NCBI RefSeq assembly: GCF_022867885.1
Contig: NZ_JALIFP010000003.1
Coordinates: 62,001-126,000, forward strand
Reading direction: 5' to 3'
Length of the DNA: 64,000 bases
Source: Lederbergia sp. NSJ-179
GTDB lineage: Bacteria > Bacillota > Bacilli > Bacillales > Bacillaceae_C
This document shows positions 44,170-53,253 of the stretch, piece after piece (the stretch's first letter is position 1; every line of letters begins with the position of its first letter). The notes beneath the pieces were generated by a model. It saw nothing but the letters and a program-made list of their open reading frames with translations, was not told the origin of the DNA and did not search any database. Both the position numbers and the translations under genes were made by a program.

Positions 44170-44817
44170 ATGAAGCATTCCTGTGCGATTTTTGATTTAG
44201 ACGGTGTTCTAGTAGATACAGCCAAATATCATTATTTAGCGTGGAAAGAACTCGCTGATCGACTCGGATTTAACTTCACCCTTCACGATAATGAGCGGCT
44301 AAAAGGTGTATCAAGAATGAGCTCGCTAGATATTTTATTAGAAGTTGGTCAGATGAAAGACCGGTTTACCCAAGTGGAAAAAGAAAATTTGGCTGCAGAA
44401 AAAAATCAGCGCTATGTCGAATGGATTTCCAAACTGGATGAATCAGAATTGCTGGAAGGAGCGCTCTCCTTATTAGAGGCTTTAAAAAAGAAGGAAGTCA
44501 AGATCGCATTGGGATCAGCTAGTAAAAATGCGCAACTGATTTTAGAGAATGTAGGAATTGCACACTTGTTTGATGTCGTGGTGGATGGAAATGCCGTTTC
44601 AAAGGCGAAACCAGATCCGGAGGTTTTTACTTTAGGAGCGGATAAACTACAAGTCCCTTATGAACGCTGTGTTGTTTTTGAAGATTCACAGGCTGGATTG
44701 GAGGCGGCGAAGGCAGTCGGAATGTTCGCGATCGGAGTTGGACAAAAACATGCTCTCCCGCATGCCGATATTGTTTACCCATCTTTAAAAAATTTTCCAG
44801 TCGAGTTATACTTTTAA
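44170..44817 (+). CDS. pgmB: Beta-phosphoglucomutase
   Basis: 215 aa HAD enzyme. The nucleophile motif is FDLDGVLVDTAKYHYLAW (D9 and D11), motif II GSASKNAQ, the lysine in SKAKPDPEVF and motif IV FEDSQAG; the cap carries the family segment RLKGVSRMSSLDILL. It turns beta-glucose-1-phosphate into glucose-6-phosphate for glycolysis. It starts directly after the GH65 stop codon. Confidence 0.96.
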   Translation: MKHSCAIFDLDGVLVDTAKYHYLAWKELADRLGFNFTLHDNERLKGVSRMSSLDILLEVGQMKDRFTQVEKENLAAEKNQRYVEWISKLDESELLEGALSLLEALKKKEVKIALGSASKNAQLILENVGIAHLFDVVVDGNAVSKAKPDPEVFTLGADKLQVPYERCVVFEDSQAGLEAAKAVGMFAIGVGQKHALPHADIVYPSLKNFPVELYF

Positions 44818-44841
44818 GAAAATACATAGGGGTGTTGTGCA

Positions 44842-45654
44842 TTGATCCATGAAATGATTTCAATTCAGACAGAGCATTCAGAAGCTAAGCTGTATACGTA
44901 TATTTTGAGTAACTCACCGGAAATCGACCCAGATCGAAAAAGACCGGCTGTAGTGATTTGTCCGGGTGGAGGGTATGTCACGACTTCTGACCGTGAGGCA
45001 GAGCCTGTAGCTATTCAGCTAAATGCAATGGGTTTCCAAGTTTTTGTATTAAGATACAGTGTGCATCCAGCCACTTTCCCAACCGCTTTATTAGAACTTG
45101 CAACCTCGGTAGCGCTTGTGAGGGAAAACGCTGAAAAATGGCATATTGACCCTAATAAAGTGATCGTTGCTGGTTTTTCAGCAGGTGGTCATTTAGCCGC
45201 AAGTCTGGGAGTATTCTGGGAAAAAGAATTCTTGTCTCAAAGCATAAAAGTCGATAAAGACGCCTACAAGCCAAATGGGCTTATCTTAAGCTACCCTGTT
45301 ATTTCATCTGGTGTCCATGCCCATCAAGGTTCATTTAATGCTTTACTAGGTGACCAGCAAGAAGAACTGAGAGAGAAGCTTTCGTTGGAAAAACAGGTAA
45401 ATGCGCAAACACCACCAACCTTTCTTTGGCATACCTTTGAAGATGCCAGTGTCCCAGTGGAAAACTCGATGCTCTTTGCCATTGCCTTAAGAAAACATAA
45501 TATTCCCTTTGAGCTCCATATTTATCCGAATGGAGGGCATGGCCTCTCACTTGCCAATGAAGAAAGCTTTAGTCGTAAAAACAATTTTGGAATTCAGAAG
45601 GAATGTCAAAACTGGATTGAGATGGCGGGAGTGTGGATTCGTAATTTAGCTTAA
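44842..45654 (+). CDS. Alpha/beta hydrolase, carbohydrate-esterase-like
   Basis: 270 aa. The oxyanion motif is CPGGGY (42-44), the nucleophile S113 in AGFSAGGHLAAS, and the late acid/histidine are in FEDASVPVEN and NGGHGLS. The pattern matches the BD-FAE/acetyl-xylan-esterase-like (PnbA/Aes-related) cytosolic group. No signal peptide. As the last gene of the GH65 operon it may remove acetyl or other acyl groups from the imported sugar. The TTG start is preceded by AGGGGTG. Confidence 0.83.
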   Translation: MIHEMISIQTEHSEAKLYTYILSNSPEIDPDRKRPAVVICPGGGYVTTSDREAEPVAIQLNAMGFQVFVLRYSVHPATFPTALLELATSVALVRENAEKWHIDPNKVIVAGFSAGGHLAASLGVFWEKEFLSQSIKVDKDAYKPNGLILSYPVISSGVHAHQGSFNALLGDQQEELREKLSLEKQVNAQTPPTFLWHTFEDASVPVENSMLFAIALRKHNIPFELHIYPNGGHGLSLANEESFSRKNNFGIQKECQNWIEMAGVWIRNLA

Positions 45655-45723
45655 GGGAAACTCATGGCAGTTATCCTAAACTGGAAATGAATCTCGTTTT
45701 TTTTCGCAAAAGAAGGACCAAAG

Positions 45724-45820
45724 TAAGCTCGGTAGTCAAGGGCGATTCATGACGCCCAAAACAGCGGGCCCACAGTAAAATCGGTAGTCAAGGGCGGCTC
45801 ATGGCCCCCCGGAAAAGTCA
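45724..45820. repeat. Two-copy repeat, 52-bp period
   Basis: AGTAAGCTCGGTAGTCAAGG and AGTAAAATCGGTAGTCAAGG begin 52 bp apart, each followed by a small GC-rich inverted repeat (GGGCG...CGCCC and GGGCGG...CCCCCC). It lies after the esterase gene. Confidence 0.6.
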
Positions 45821-45870
45821 CATGAAGTGAAATTTGGTGTAGATCATCTAGGAGTTTGAATACAAGTAGC

Positions 45871-45921
45871 TAAAAAGGGATCCAAGAGCCAATTTTTATT
45901 GGATTATTGGGTGCCTTTTTT
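45871..45921 (+). terminator. Probable terminator of the GH65 operon
   Basis: AAAAAGG and CCTTTTTT enclose an inner CCAA/TTGG stem; the six T at the end support a rho-independent terminator about 220 bp after the esterase stop. Confidence 0.5.
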
Positions 45922-46296
45922 CCATTTGTCAATCTTTATTTTCGGGTAAATTCCATACAAGTTCCTGAAGATTTATACTTAGATTCTTTAGATTTATATC
46001 GTAACAAAAGTAAAAGAACCAGTTATAGGCGGATTCCTTTCCATTGGTTCTCAACCAATCTATACTTGTTCCAAACATAATATTATTATATGAACAAAAT
46101 CTGCTAAAAAATTCATTTCCATAAGAATAGTTAACTGCTTTAAGACAGTTGCTTACTTTTCATAACATATGTAAATAATAGGAGTGTTTTTTAGTATGCG
46201 CTATTCTGAATGTGTTAAAATTTATATGCCTACATTTTTAATTGAGGTATTGAAATAAATGGGAAGTTTGCGGGTTTTTGCCAGGGAGGGAAGAGG

Positions 46297-46878
46297 TTGT
46301 CTAAAGAGAATAATCAACAACCGATCACACAAGCAGATGATGATGAAAAACTTATTTTTGAAATGCATTACCATGAAGTTTATAAGGTTGTATATTTTAT
46401 CATTCAAGATCGATATCTCGCTGAGGATCTTACTCAAGAGGCCTTTATAAAAGCGTTTCAAAATTTACATAAGCTAAAAAGTGGAACAAAAATGAAAGCG
46501 TGGCTTGTGACCATTGCCACGCGGACGGCGATTGATCACATAAGAAAAGTAAAAAAGCGAAACGATTATCTAACAGATGACGTCTATATACTAGATAGAA
46601 ATTCCAATCGAAACTGCTCTGGGTCTCCTGTAGAGGGAAAAGTGGAAAAACGGATGCTCAAACAATTGATTAAACGATGCATTTCTGTTCTAAACCCCCC
46701 AGCTTATAAAGAAGTGCTACTGCTAAAGTTTGAGTACGACTTAAAGGAGGAGGAAATCGCAGAAGTGTTAAATATTAGCCCTAGTGCGGTGAAATCTCGC
46801 CTTCATCGTGCGAAAAAGAAGTTAAGAAAAGAATTGCAAAATTATGATGAGTTTAGGGATGGTGATCATTTTGAGTAG
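46297..46878 (+). CDS. ECF-type sigma factor, copy 1
   Basis: 193 aa. Region 2 holds AEDLTQEAFIKAFQNLHKL and KAWLVTIATRTAIDHIRK; region 4 holds YKEVLLLKFEYDL and the recognition helix ISPSAVKSRLHRAKKKL. The TTG start follows AGGGAGGG by 6 nt, and the same arrangement is seen in copy 2 (53254). The anti-sigma gene overlaps the end by 8 bp. From codon about 43 on the DNA is almost identical to copy 2, while the first 43 codons differ a lot. The downstream ABC transporter is the likely target. Not one of the named Bacillus ECF factors as far as I can tell. Confidence 0.9.
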   Translation: MSKENNQQPITQADDDEKLIFEMHYHEVYKVVYFIIQDRYLAEDLTQEAFIKAFQNLHKLKSGTKMKAWLVTIATRTAIDHIRKVKKRNDYLTDDVYILDRNSNRNCSGSPVEGKVEKRMLKQLIKRCISVLNPPAYKEVLLLKFEYDLKEEEIAEVLNISPSAVKSRLHRAKKKLRKELQNYDEFRDGDHFE

Positions 46879-47486
46879 AGAAAAAAGTGATTCCCTGGAC
46901 CAACTGATCAAGGAATCCATCCATGAAGAAATGGAACAGGCTCCATCCCCCATGTCTTCTTTGGAAGAGGCTTGGGAGAAGCTAGAAGAGTCACGGAAGA
47001 AACATCCTGTTCGTCGGCCAAAAAGCTTCAAGAAGGTGTGGATGTATGCTGCATCCATTCTTCTTGTTCTTGCCTCCGTCACTTTATTTTCGACATCCCA
47101 AGGTTCAGCCTCTCCAACACTAACCCAATTTTTCCAAAAGGTTCAAGGGAAAGTGGTTCATTTATTTTTAAAAGTGGGGGAGGATACAGGATTTGGCGAT
47201 CCTCCTCAAGGCGAATCGGAAGATGGTCCAGTGGTAGTGGAATCGGAAATTGAATCTGTGCAAATGAGTTTGCAAGAAGCACAGAAGGAAACCGCATTTC
47301 CGATTGTGGTGCCCAGCTATATACCGAAAGCCTATCATTTGGAAAATGTGACCGTTATGAAAAGGGAAGACGAATTAAGTGGAGAAATTTTTTTGCAGTA
47401 TGAAGGCGCGAACGAGGAGGGCTTTGTGATCAATCAGCGAGCAGTTGGAGAAGCCCTTGGGATGGGAATGACGTTGGACAATGAAG
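46424..47486 (+). repeat. Long duplicated segment, copy 1 (partner at 53378-54440)
   Basis: The two segments align at a constant offset of 6954 bp without gaps. I count two differences from 46441 to 46649, about 14 in the short patch 46650-46712, and about five from there to 47480. Outside the segment the two gene pairs are clearly diverged. Confidence 0.85.
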
Positions 47487-47653
47487 ATACCCAAATTGAG
47501 AATATAATCGTGAATGGACAACAAGCACAGCTCCTATCGATCCAAGATGATCTTCGTGAATTATTATGGGTGAAAGACGACCAAATGTATTATTCCATAA
47601 GCGGAAATTTGTCAAAACAGGAGATTATAAAAATTGCGGAATCGATGGAATAG
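46871..47653 (+). CDS. Anti-sigma factor with DUF4367-like domain, copy 1
   Basis: 260 aa. The N-terminal cytosolic part (DQLIKESIHEEMEQAPSPMS) should bind the sigma factor; it has no zinc motif. One membrane helix follows (VWMYAASILLVLASVTLFS), then an extracellular domain ending in FPIVVPSYIPKAYHLENVTV and a DUF4367-type beta domain (LLWVKDDQMYYSISGNLSKQEIIKIAESM). Start TTG 46871 is covered by the strong site GGTGATC inside the sigma gene; upstream ATGs lack a site. The last about 55 codons differ from copy 2. Confidence 0.85.
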   Translation: MSREKSDSLDQLIKESIHEEMEQAPSPMSSLEEAWEKLEESRKKHPVRRPKSFKKVWMYAASILLVLASVTLFSTSQGSASPTLTQFFQKVQGKVVHLFLKVGEDTGFGDPPQGESEDGPVVVESEIESVQMSLQEAQKETAFPIVVPSYIPKAYHLENVTVMKREDELSGEIFLQYEGANEEGFVINQRAVGEALGMGMTLDNEDTQIENIIVNGQQAQLLSIQDDLRELLWVKDDQMYYSISGNLSKQEIIKIAESME

Positions 47654-47734
47654 GCAAAACAGAAAAAATGGAGTAAATATGTACGTCATCCTCTATTCTT
47701 GGACAATTATCTGTAAAAGAAGTGGTTTATTGCT

Positions 47735-47785
47735 GGGGTCCTACCAACAAATTTCGATTGTTAGTAGGACCCTTTGCTTAGGATA
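47735..47785 (+). terminator. Terminator after the anti-sigma gene, copy 1
   Basis: GGGTCCTACCAACAA pairs with TTGTTAGTAGGACCC (one mismatch) around a 7-nt loop, followed by TTTGCTT. It lies within a fortuitous open frame that runs into the next remnant. Confidence 0.8.
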
Positions 47786-47996
47786 TCTTAATAATGCACG
47801 ATATGATTACTATGTTGGATTAGAGAAAAGGTGGTCATTTAAAACTTATCAGTTTCCTACCCATACAACAAACGGTTTGTCATACACTGATAGTCTTAGT
47901 TCAGTAGACTCTGGAACCTATAGGGTAAATGTTACTAAAATAGATTATTCTCCAGCAGGAGTAGTCGCAAAAGGATCTGGCACAATTAGTCAATAA
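47786..47996 (+). pseudogene. 5'-truncated gene for a small secreted protein
   Basis: The frame downstream of the terminator reads ARYDYYVGLEKRWSFKTYQF, then SYTDSLSSVDSGTYRVNVTK and VVAKGSGTISQ, the C-terminal half of a small beta-rich exported protein. No signal peptide or ribosome binding site remains; the frame continues upstream only through the terminator hairpin. The ABC ATPase follows 25 bp later, so this was probably the first gene of that operon. The layout GTYRV...KGS...IS recalls the DUF6147-like protein at 59215, but the resemblance is weak. Confidence 0.55.
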
Positions 47997-48021
47997 TTAA
48001 AAAGACAGGGGAACAATAATA

Positions 48022-48690
48022 ATGAATACAATTCTTTCAGCCGTCAATCTTCATAAAAAATATCGGAAAGAAAATAATATGAATGTTCTGAACAACATTA
48101 ACTTAACTGTTAATAAGGGGACCATTACGGTTATTATGGGGACTAGTGGATCCGGTAAAACGACTTTACTTAGCACTATTGGAGGATTAAATCAACCAAC
48201 AAAAGGATCCGTTTATTTTCGGCAACAAGATATATTTTCCTTGAATGATAAAAGATTAGCGAAATTGCGAGGAAGACATTTTGGCTTCATCTATCAATCT
48301 TACAATTTAATTCATGAGCTAACTGTTTACGATAATATCATATTACCTCTATATATCACGAAACAAAAAATGAATGAACAGAAAATTTTAGGACTGATAG
48401 ATTCACTTGGTTTAATGTCTGTCAAGAATAACTTCCCAACCGAATTGTCAGGCGGCCAGCAACAGAGAGTTGCCATTGCTAGAGCAATGATTCATCAGCC
48501 GGATATTATCTTTGCTGATGAACCTACTGGAAATTTAGATTCGAAAAACTCAAGAAATGTAGTTGATATACTGCAAAAATTATGTCATCAGCATGATAAA
48601 ACTCTGATCCTGGTGACACATGATAAAGATTTAGTCAGAAACCCTGATCAACTTCTATGTATCAAAGATGGCCAAATCATTAAAGGGTGA
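48022..48690 (+). CDS. ABC transporter ATPase, MacB/LolD-type
   Basis: 222 aa. Walker A GTSGSGKTT (40-48), Q-loop FIYQSYNL, signature [15 protein letters not shown], Walker B IIFADEPTGNLDS and H-loop LVTHD. It overlaps the large permease gene by 4 bp. The size and pairing resemble ATPases of bacteriocin-associated or BceAB-like transporters. Its substrate may be the small secreted protein whose remnant lies upstream. Confidence 0.92.
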   Translation: MNTILSAVNLHKKYRKENNMNVLNNINLTVNKGTITVIMGTSGSGKTTLLSTIGGLNQPTKGSVYFRQQDIFSLNDKRLAKLRGRHFGFIYQSYNLIHELTVYDNIILPLYITKQKMNEQKILGLIDSLGLMSVKNNFPTELSGGQQQRVAIARAMIHQPDIIFADEPTGNLDSKNSRNVVDILQKLCHQHDKTLILVTHDKDLVRNPDQLLCIKDGQIIKG

Positions 48691-51218
48691 TAATGGTGAA
48701 TTTTCTACACACTTTAAAAATTTCTATTAAAATTTTAATCAATGATAAGAAATTTTTTGGAGCTGCCATTTGCTTATTATCTTTCATAGTAAGTTTTCTT
48801 GTTATTTTCCCTACAATTTCAGGGGAAATCTTATCTAAATCCAAATTGGAAGCTTATCAAAAGTATGGAGAACATGATTTTGTCATTAGTAGCAACTCCC
48901 AAAAGCAAATACAATCAATCATTAAAGATGATACTTTTAAAGTTTGTGGACAGGTTTATATTTCGGATTCCTATCCAATTGGTGGGAACCAAATTCAGGC
49001 AACACTTGGAGCGATGGACTCCCTAGCTTTTCAAACAGGGCATTTAGCATTAAAGTATGGAAAAATGCCTACAGAAAACAACGAGGTTGTCATTGAAGCT
49101 TTTATGGCTGAACCATTAATACAGGAATATAAAGATTTACACGCTGATTTCAAATTATTTCAGCCTTTTGATATAACTTTAGAGGATACAACCTATCATG
49201 TGGTAGGCGTTATAGAAAATTATTCTTCTTCATGGACAAATCCTGATTTTATAGAGATAGGATATAATACCTTTCCAAATATTATATTAAATTCAGAAGT
49301 TCAAGACAGCGATTACACCTTGAGTAACAATACTTTTTTGTTAATGAAAAAACAATTCTCTCTTAAAGATAACATGTCCGATTACATTCGGGAACATGAA
49401 TTGGAGCGTGAGCAAATTCTAATGAACCATCGGTTGGAAGCCAATGGTTTAAGTTTAATAAAAAGGCTACAAGACTATACCTATCTATTTATTGCACTCA
49501 GTTATTTCGTTTCTTTTCTAACTATATTTTATCTTTTTTTCACTCAATACATCGTACGAAAAATAAAAGTCTATGAGATATTCTATGCGACGGGCTTGAC
49601 ACCTACGCATATACATATATTAATTATTTCTCAAGGGACAATTCTGTTTGTTTTAAGTGTGATCGCTGGCACATTTATCAGTACTTTAGTATTGTCCATT
49701 TATCAACAATGGTTTTTGCAAAACCAAACCGATACAATCAAGATTTTCAATATTCCTATTCTCATTGGAATAACCATTTTCTTTGGGATCGTCTTAGCTA
49801 TAATTACTGTTATTATGAAAAGACGATTATTTCGTCAAAATTCAAACGTTTCAGGTCGAACGTTGGTCCCTATTTTACATAATAAGATTAGCAAGTTTTC
49901 TCTGCAATGGAAAATCATTTTGATGCAAATCGTTGGATCCATTAAATTGACTATACTTAATATTGGCTCGCTCGCCTTAACTTTTGTATTATTATTTCTA
50001 AATTTAATTATTACCAATGAAACGGCTTACGAACCTGATCAAAACACTGCCCATTATGGATTACTTTCAAAACAGACTATAGCCGAGGAAATTCTTAACC
50101 AATACCCAGTTACCCTTAATCAAAAATTTTCCTTCTCGTTCGAGGATACAGAAGAGCTAGAAAAATTAGATTCTGTTCGTTTTATATCTAAAATTCCGTT
50201 AACATTGGGGACGACACTTCTACTAACTGATGAACAACTTTCTCCTTATTTTCGTCAATGGATGGAGTCATATACAGAGGAAAATTCGTTTGTTAATTTT
50301 TCAACATACGACTATGACAGTCTAAATATTCCTGAAAACTACCATCCCATTAAAAATGTAAACTTTCTCCTTGTGGATCAACAAAATTGGGAAGGCTATA
50401 ATCAAATACTCCAATTGGCTCCATCGGTTTATGAACAATTGGAAAAGTCCGCTTCCACAATCTTATTTGTCCCTGAGAAAACGGATAAACAAAAACTTGA
50501 AAATTTAACCATTGGAAGAATTGAAGTAGAAAAAAGTGAATTAACCTTCAAAAGGTGGGATTTAAATGTGATTGATATTATTCCTTCTGAATTTATCGAT
50601 CCAAACACAAAGTCTTCTTTGAACGGACCAACGATCCTATTACATGAAAATGTCGTAGCTAAGGAACAAATTTTTCCAGGGATAGCTGACATTGAAGTCT
50701 ATCGAAAGTCAAATCTATCTCACGCTGACATCCAAGATTTAGAAGATAAACTATTACAGTTGATCGCTAGATTTCCGGGTAGTCTTTATTATTCTAAAGA
50801 TGCGGAGTTTGAAGAGACAGAAAACACGGTGAATTATCTTCGCAGTCTCTCCATGACTCTAATGATCTTTGTTATTATTTTTTCAGCCATAATATTTTAT
50901 CTTATCTTCTTTATGAAAATATTAGTGAAAGAAAGAGAGTGGCTAATTTACAGAGCTTTGGGAGAAATCGTGAACAAAACAGTAATAAGATTTGTCTTAG
51001 AGATATTGTGTTATTACATTCTTTCAGCCATAGGTTCTATTATCATTCTTGCAATTATTCTTTTTCTATTCCCGGTTAATCCAACCGCTTTATTAAAAGG
51101 AACAACATACTTACTTATGGTTACGACCATTTCGTTTGTATCCTCCTTACCGATTTTTATATTGTTGCGGAAAAAAATTAGTTTGCAGTACATCTCTGAA
51201 ATCTTATCAAAGAATTAA
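48687..51218 (+). CDS. Large ABC transporter permease with two FtsX domains
   Basis: 843 aa. N-terminal helix (FGAAICLLSFIVSFLVIFP), extracellular domain to about 260, three helices (about 265-375) forming the first FtsX domain with KIKVYEIFYATGLTP, a fifth helix near 420, a second extracellular domain, and three C-terminal helices with VKEREWLIYRALGEI. This duplicated layout resembles BceB-like and lipoprotein-release permeases. It works with the ATPase at 48022. No ECF promoter is obvious, but the transporter lies behind the sigma/anti-sigma pair. Confidence 0.85.
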   Translation: MIMVNFLHTLKISIKILINDKKFFGAAICLLSFIVSFLVIFPTISGEILSKSKLEAYQKYGEHDFVISSNSQKQIQSIIKDDTFKVCGQVYISDSYPIGGNQIQATLGAMDSLAFQTGHLALKYGKMPTENNEVVIEAFMAEPLIQEYKDLHADFKLFQPFDITLEDTTYHVVGVIENYSSSWTNPDFIEIGYNTFPNIILNSEVQDSDYTLSNNTFLLMKKQFSLKDNMSDYIREHELEREQILMNHRLEANGLSLIKRLQDYTYLFIALSYFVSFLTIFYLFFTQYIVRKIKVYEIFYATGLTPTHIHILIISQGTILFVLSVIAGTFISTLVLSIYQQWFLQNQTDTIKIFNIPILIGITIFFGIVLAIITVIMKRRLFRQNSNVSGRTLVPILHNKISKFSLQWKIILMQIVGSIKLTILNIGSLALTFVLLFLNLIITNETAYEPDQNTAHYGLLSKQTIAEEILNQYPVTLNQKFSFSFEDTEELEKLDSVRFISKIPLTLGTTLLLTDEQLSPYFRQWMESYTEENSFVNFSTYDYDSLNIPENYHPIKNVNFLLVDQQNWEGYNQILQLAPSVYEQLEKSASTILFVPEKTDKQKLENLTIGRIEVEKSELTFKRWDLNVIDIIPSEFIDPNTKSSLNGPTILLHENVVAKEQIFPGIADIEVYRKSNLSHADIQDLEDKLLQLIARFPGSLYYSKDAEFEETENTVNYLRSLSMTLMIFVIIFSAIIFYLIFFMKILVKEREWLIYRALGEIVNKTVIRFVLEILCYYILSAIGSIIILAIILFLFPVNPTALLKGTTYLLMVTTISFVSSLPIFILLRKKISLQYISEILSKN

Positions 51219-51384
51219 ATATGACGAAATTCTCAATGTTCAAGTATCCAAAAATTTTAACACGGAAACTAATGAGATCGCTAACCCCTTATGAAATTTT
51301 TGCTAGCATTATGCGAGGTAATTGATAGTGAGTAACAAATGAAGTTACAAAAAGTCATCCAGTTTAAATCTAAAGGAATTACGC

Positions 51385-51466
51385 TATACACTTACTTATA
51401 GCTAAGATCATCAACAGGCTTTTAGCTTGAATTGTGACGGACGAGTTAGCAAAATGTAAGTGTATA
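51385..51466 (+). promoter_or_regulatory. Nested inverted repeat upstream of the VanZ gene
   Basis: TATACACTTAC (51385-51395) and GTAAGTGTATA (51456-51466) form a perfect 11-bp inverted repeat 60 bp apart; inside it AGCTAA and TTAGCT can pair too. The right arm runs into TATAAT (51463-51468), so it may be an operator or a small mobile-element remnant at the promoter. Confidence 0.4.
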
Positions 51467-51508
51467 ATAACCAAGCAGTGTAATACAACCAAGGGTGGAA
51501 GATAGAAA

Positions 51509-52885
51509 ATGAGGTTACAAGAAATCATCGAAATTATAAGGGAAAATTTTACTCTAGCATTAGTCGGAGTAATAGTAGTAGGAATTATCTTTTTTCTCGG
51601 GTATTTCGTTGTGTATAGAAAACTTTCGGGTGGAAGGAAGCGCATTTCCAAAAAACAGCTGGTTCTTACAAGTTTATTTATTGGTTATTTTATTATGGTG
51701 ATGGGTGTGACTTTCCTGAATAGAGACTCAACCTATCCAGGTGGGGTGAATTTAACCTTATTTAGTTCTTACCGGGAGGCTTGGAATAGTTTTAGTGTTA
51801 GAGAATGGCAGTTTCTGTATTTAAACATCTTGATGTTTGTACCGTTTGGAATCCTTCTCCCGTTATGGCATGCTCGCTTTCGAAAAGCCAGGTGGACCAT
51901 TGGGATGGCGGCAGTATTTACGCTTTCCATTGAAGCATTCCAACTCCTAACAGGATTTGGTGTTTTTGAGTTGGATGATCTATTTAATAATCTGTTGGGT
52001 GCGATTATTGGCTATGGGATTATTATGGGTATCCTGATGATTAAAGACAAAGGAATCAAGCACTCTTTGTTATATTTTTCTCCTTTATTACTTGTGGTCC
52101 TCCTATCCGGCAGTATGTTTGTCTACTATTATACGAAGGAATTTGGAAACCTTATCATTGTGCCAAATTATAAGACAAATATGGCTAGTGCCACTATCAC
52201 AAATGATGTGCAGCTTGATGATCAGAGAAAAAATGTTCCGATCTATAAGGCGCCAAGCTATACAAAGACTTCTGGAGAGGTACATGCTGTAGATTTTTTC
52301 AAGAGACAGCATCTTGATACAGAGGAAATGGAGGTTATATCGTATCCAGATGAGGGGATTTATCGGATTCAAGGATATAGTATATGGTTTCAATTTTTAG
52401 ATGGAAGTTATAGTTATACGGACTTTTCAAGCCTGGATGCAGCACCAAAAGATGTGGATGAAAAAACATTAAAAGACAGCGTAACAGCGCTGGGTATAGA
52501 TATCCCCGAAGATACTGATTTTCAGAAAGTCGATACAGGGTTTTATGAATGGACGGCAGATAAAATAGTCAATGGGCATCAGCTTATAGATGGTTCTTTA
52601 AGCGTACATTATTATAGCGATGATACAGTGAAGAACATTGATAATCAATTGATCACCTATGACAAGGTAAAGGATGTCCAAATAAAAAGTGAACAAGAAG
52701 CATATGACGAGATTTTAGCAGGGAAGTTTAAATATTATCCGGAGAATAATCGGCTCGAAACCTTACATATTGATCAAGTAGAAGTCAGTTATTATTTAGA
52801 TTCCAAAGGTTATTATCAACCTGTTTATGCTTTTCAAAGTATAATCGACGGCAGGGAAATGACGATCTATATTCCGGGGATGTAG
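51509..52885 (+). CDS. VanZ-family membrane protein with C-terminal extracellular domain
   Basis: 458 aa. One N-terminal helix, then a VanZ domain of four to five helices (about 40-215) with LYLNILMFVPFGILLP and EAFQLLTGFGVFELDDLFNN, the conserved VanZ motif. The remaining 240 residues are outside the membrane and beta-rich, with no family I recognise. VanZ gives low-level teicoplanin resistance; most homologues have unknown roles. Own terminator. It lies between the two sigma modules. Confidence 0.85.
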   Translation: MRLQEIIEIIRENFTLALVGVIVVGIIFFLGYFVVYRKLSGGRKRISKKQLVLTSLFIGYFIMVMGVTFLNRDSTYPGGVNLTLFSSYREAWNSFSVREWQFLYLNILMFVPFGILLPLWHARFRKARWTIGMAAVFTLSIEAFQLLTGFGVFELDDLFNNLLGAIIGYGIIMGILMIKDKGIKHSLLYFSPLLLVVLLSGSMFVYYYTKEFGNLIIVPNYKTNMASATITNDVQLDDQRKNVPIYKAPSYTKTSGEVHAVDFFKRQHLDTEEMEVISYPDEGIYRIQGYSIWFQFLDGSYSYTDFSSLDAAPKDVDEKTLKDSVTALGIDIPEDTDFQKVDTGFYEWTADKIVNGHQLIDGSLSVHYYSDDTVKNIDNQLITYDKVKDVQIKSEQEAYDEILAGKFKYYPENNRLETLHIDQVEVSYYLDSKGYYQPVYAFQSIIDGREMTIYIPGM

Positions 52886-52910
52886 AAGGAGCCCTTTTTT
52901 AAAAATAAGA

Positions 52911-52955
52911 CGTGGTGCTACAATGAAAAAGTGTAGGTTCCACGCCTTTTTTATT
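52911..52955 (+). terminator. Terminator after the VanZ gene
   Basis: CGTGG and CCACG enclose a second stem CTACA/TGTAG, followed by CCTTTTTT. Confidence 0.85.
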
Positions 52956-53253
52956 TTAATAAACAAAACAGAAACAGGGCGTCCCTCTTATCATCCACGA
53001 ATTAATTAGGCCATCAAGAACTCAATGAAAATAGGAGTTCGTATCATTAAAAACAGACTGAATGTAACTTTAAGCGTGTCGATCAATGTTGGGATTTAAA
53101 CGGCAAAGATTAATGCCTAATAAAATGGATATGGTTTCAGATAGAGGAGTAAGTAAATTCTAGTAGATTATGATACTATTTACATATATACATAGATAAT
53201 AGGGATGTAAAAATATAAAGATGTCGATATGTGCTTTGTTGGGAGGGACGATG
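52956..53253. other. Intergenic region before the second ECF sigma gene
   Basis: AT-rich, about 300 bp, with no gene visible. The promoter for the sigma pair must be here, but I cannot pick out a convincing ECF -35/-10, and it does not resemble the region before copy 1. Confidence 0.4.

Larger units (their letters stand above)
45655..46296. other. Intergenic region before the first ECF sigma gene
   Basis: Contains a two-copy repeat (45724-45820), a probable terminator (45871-45921) and, from about 46180, AT-rich sequence that should hold the promoter of the sigma gene. I see no gene in it. Confidence 0.5.

Noticed and set aside
48022-51218. Classical lactococcin-972 bacteriocin locus
   Set aside because: The permease has FtsX domains rather than the family's typical integral membrane protein, and the remnant secreted protein lacks the bacteriocin's features.
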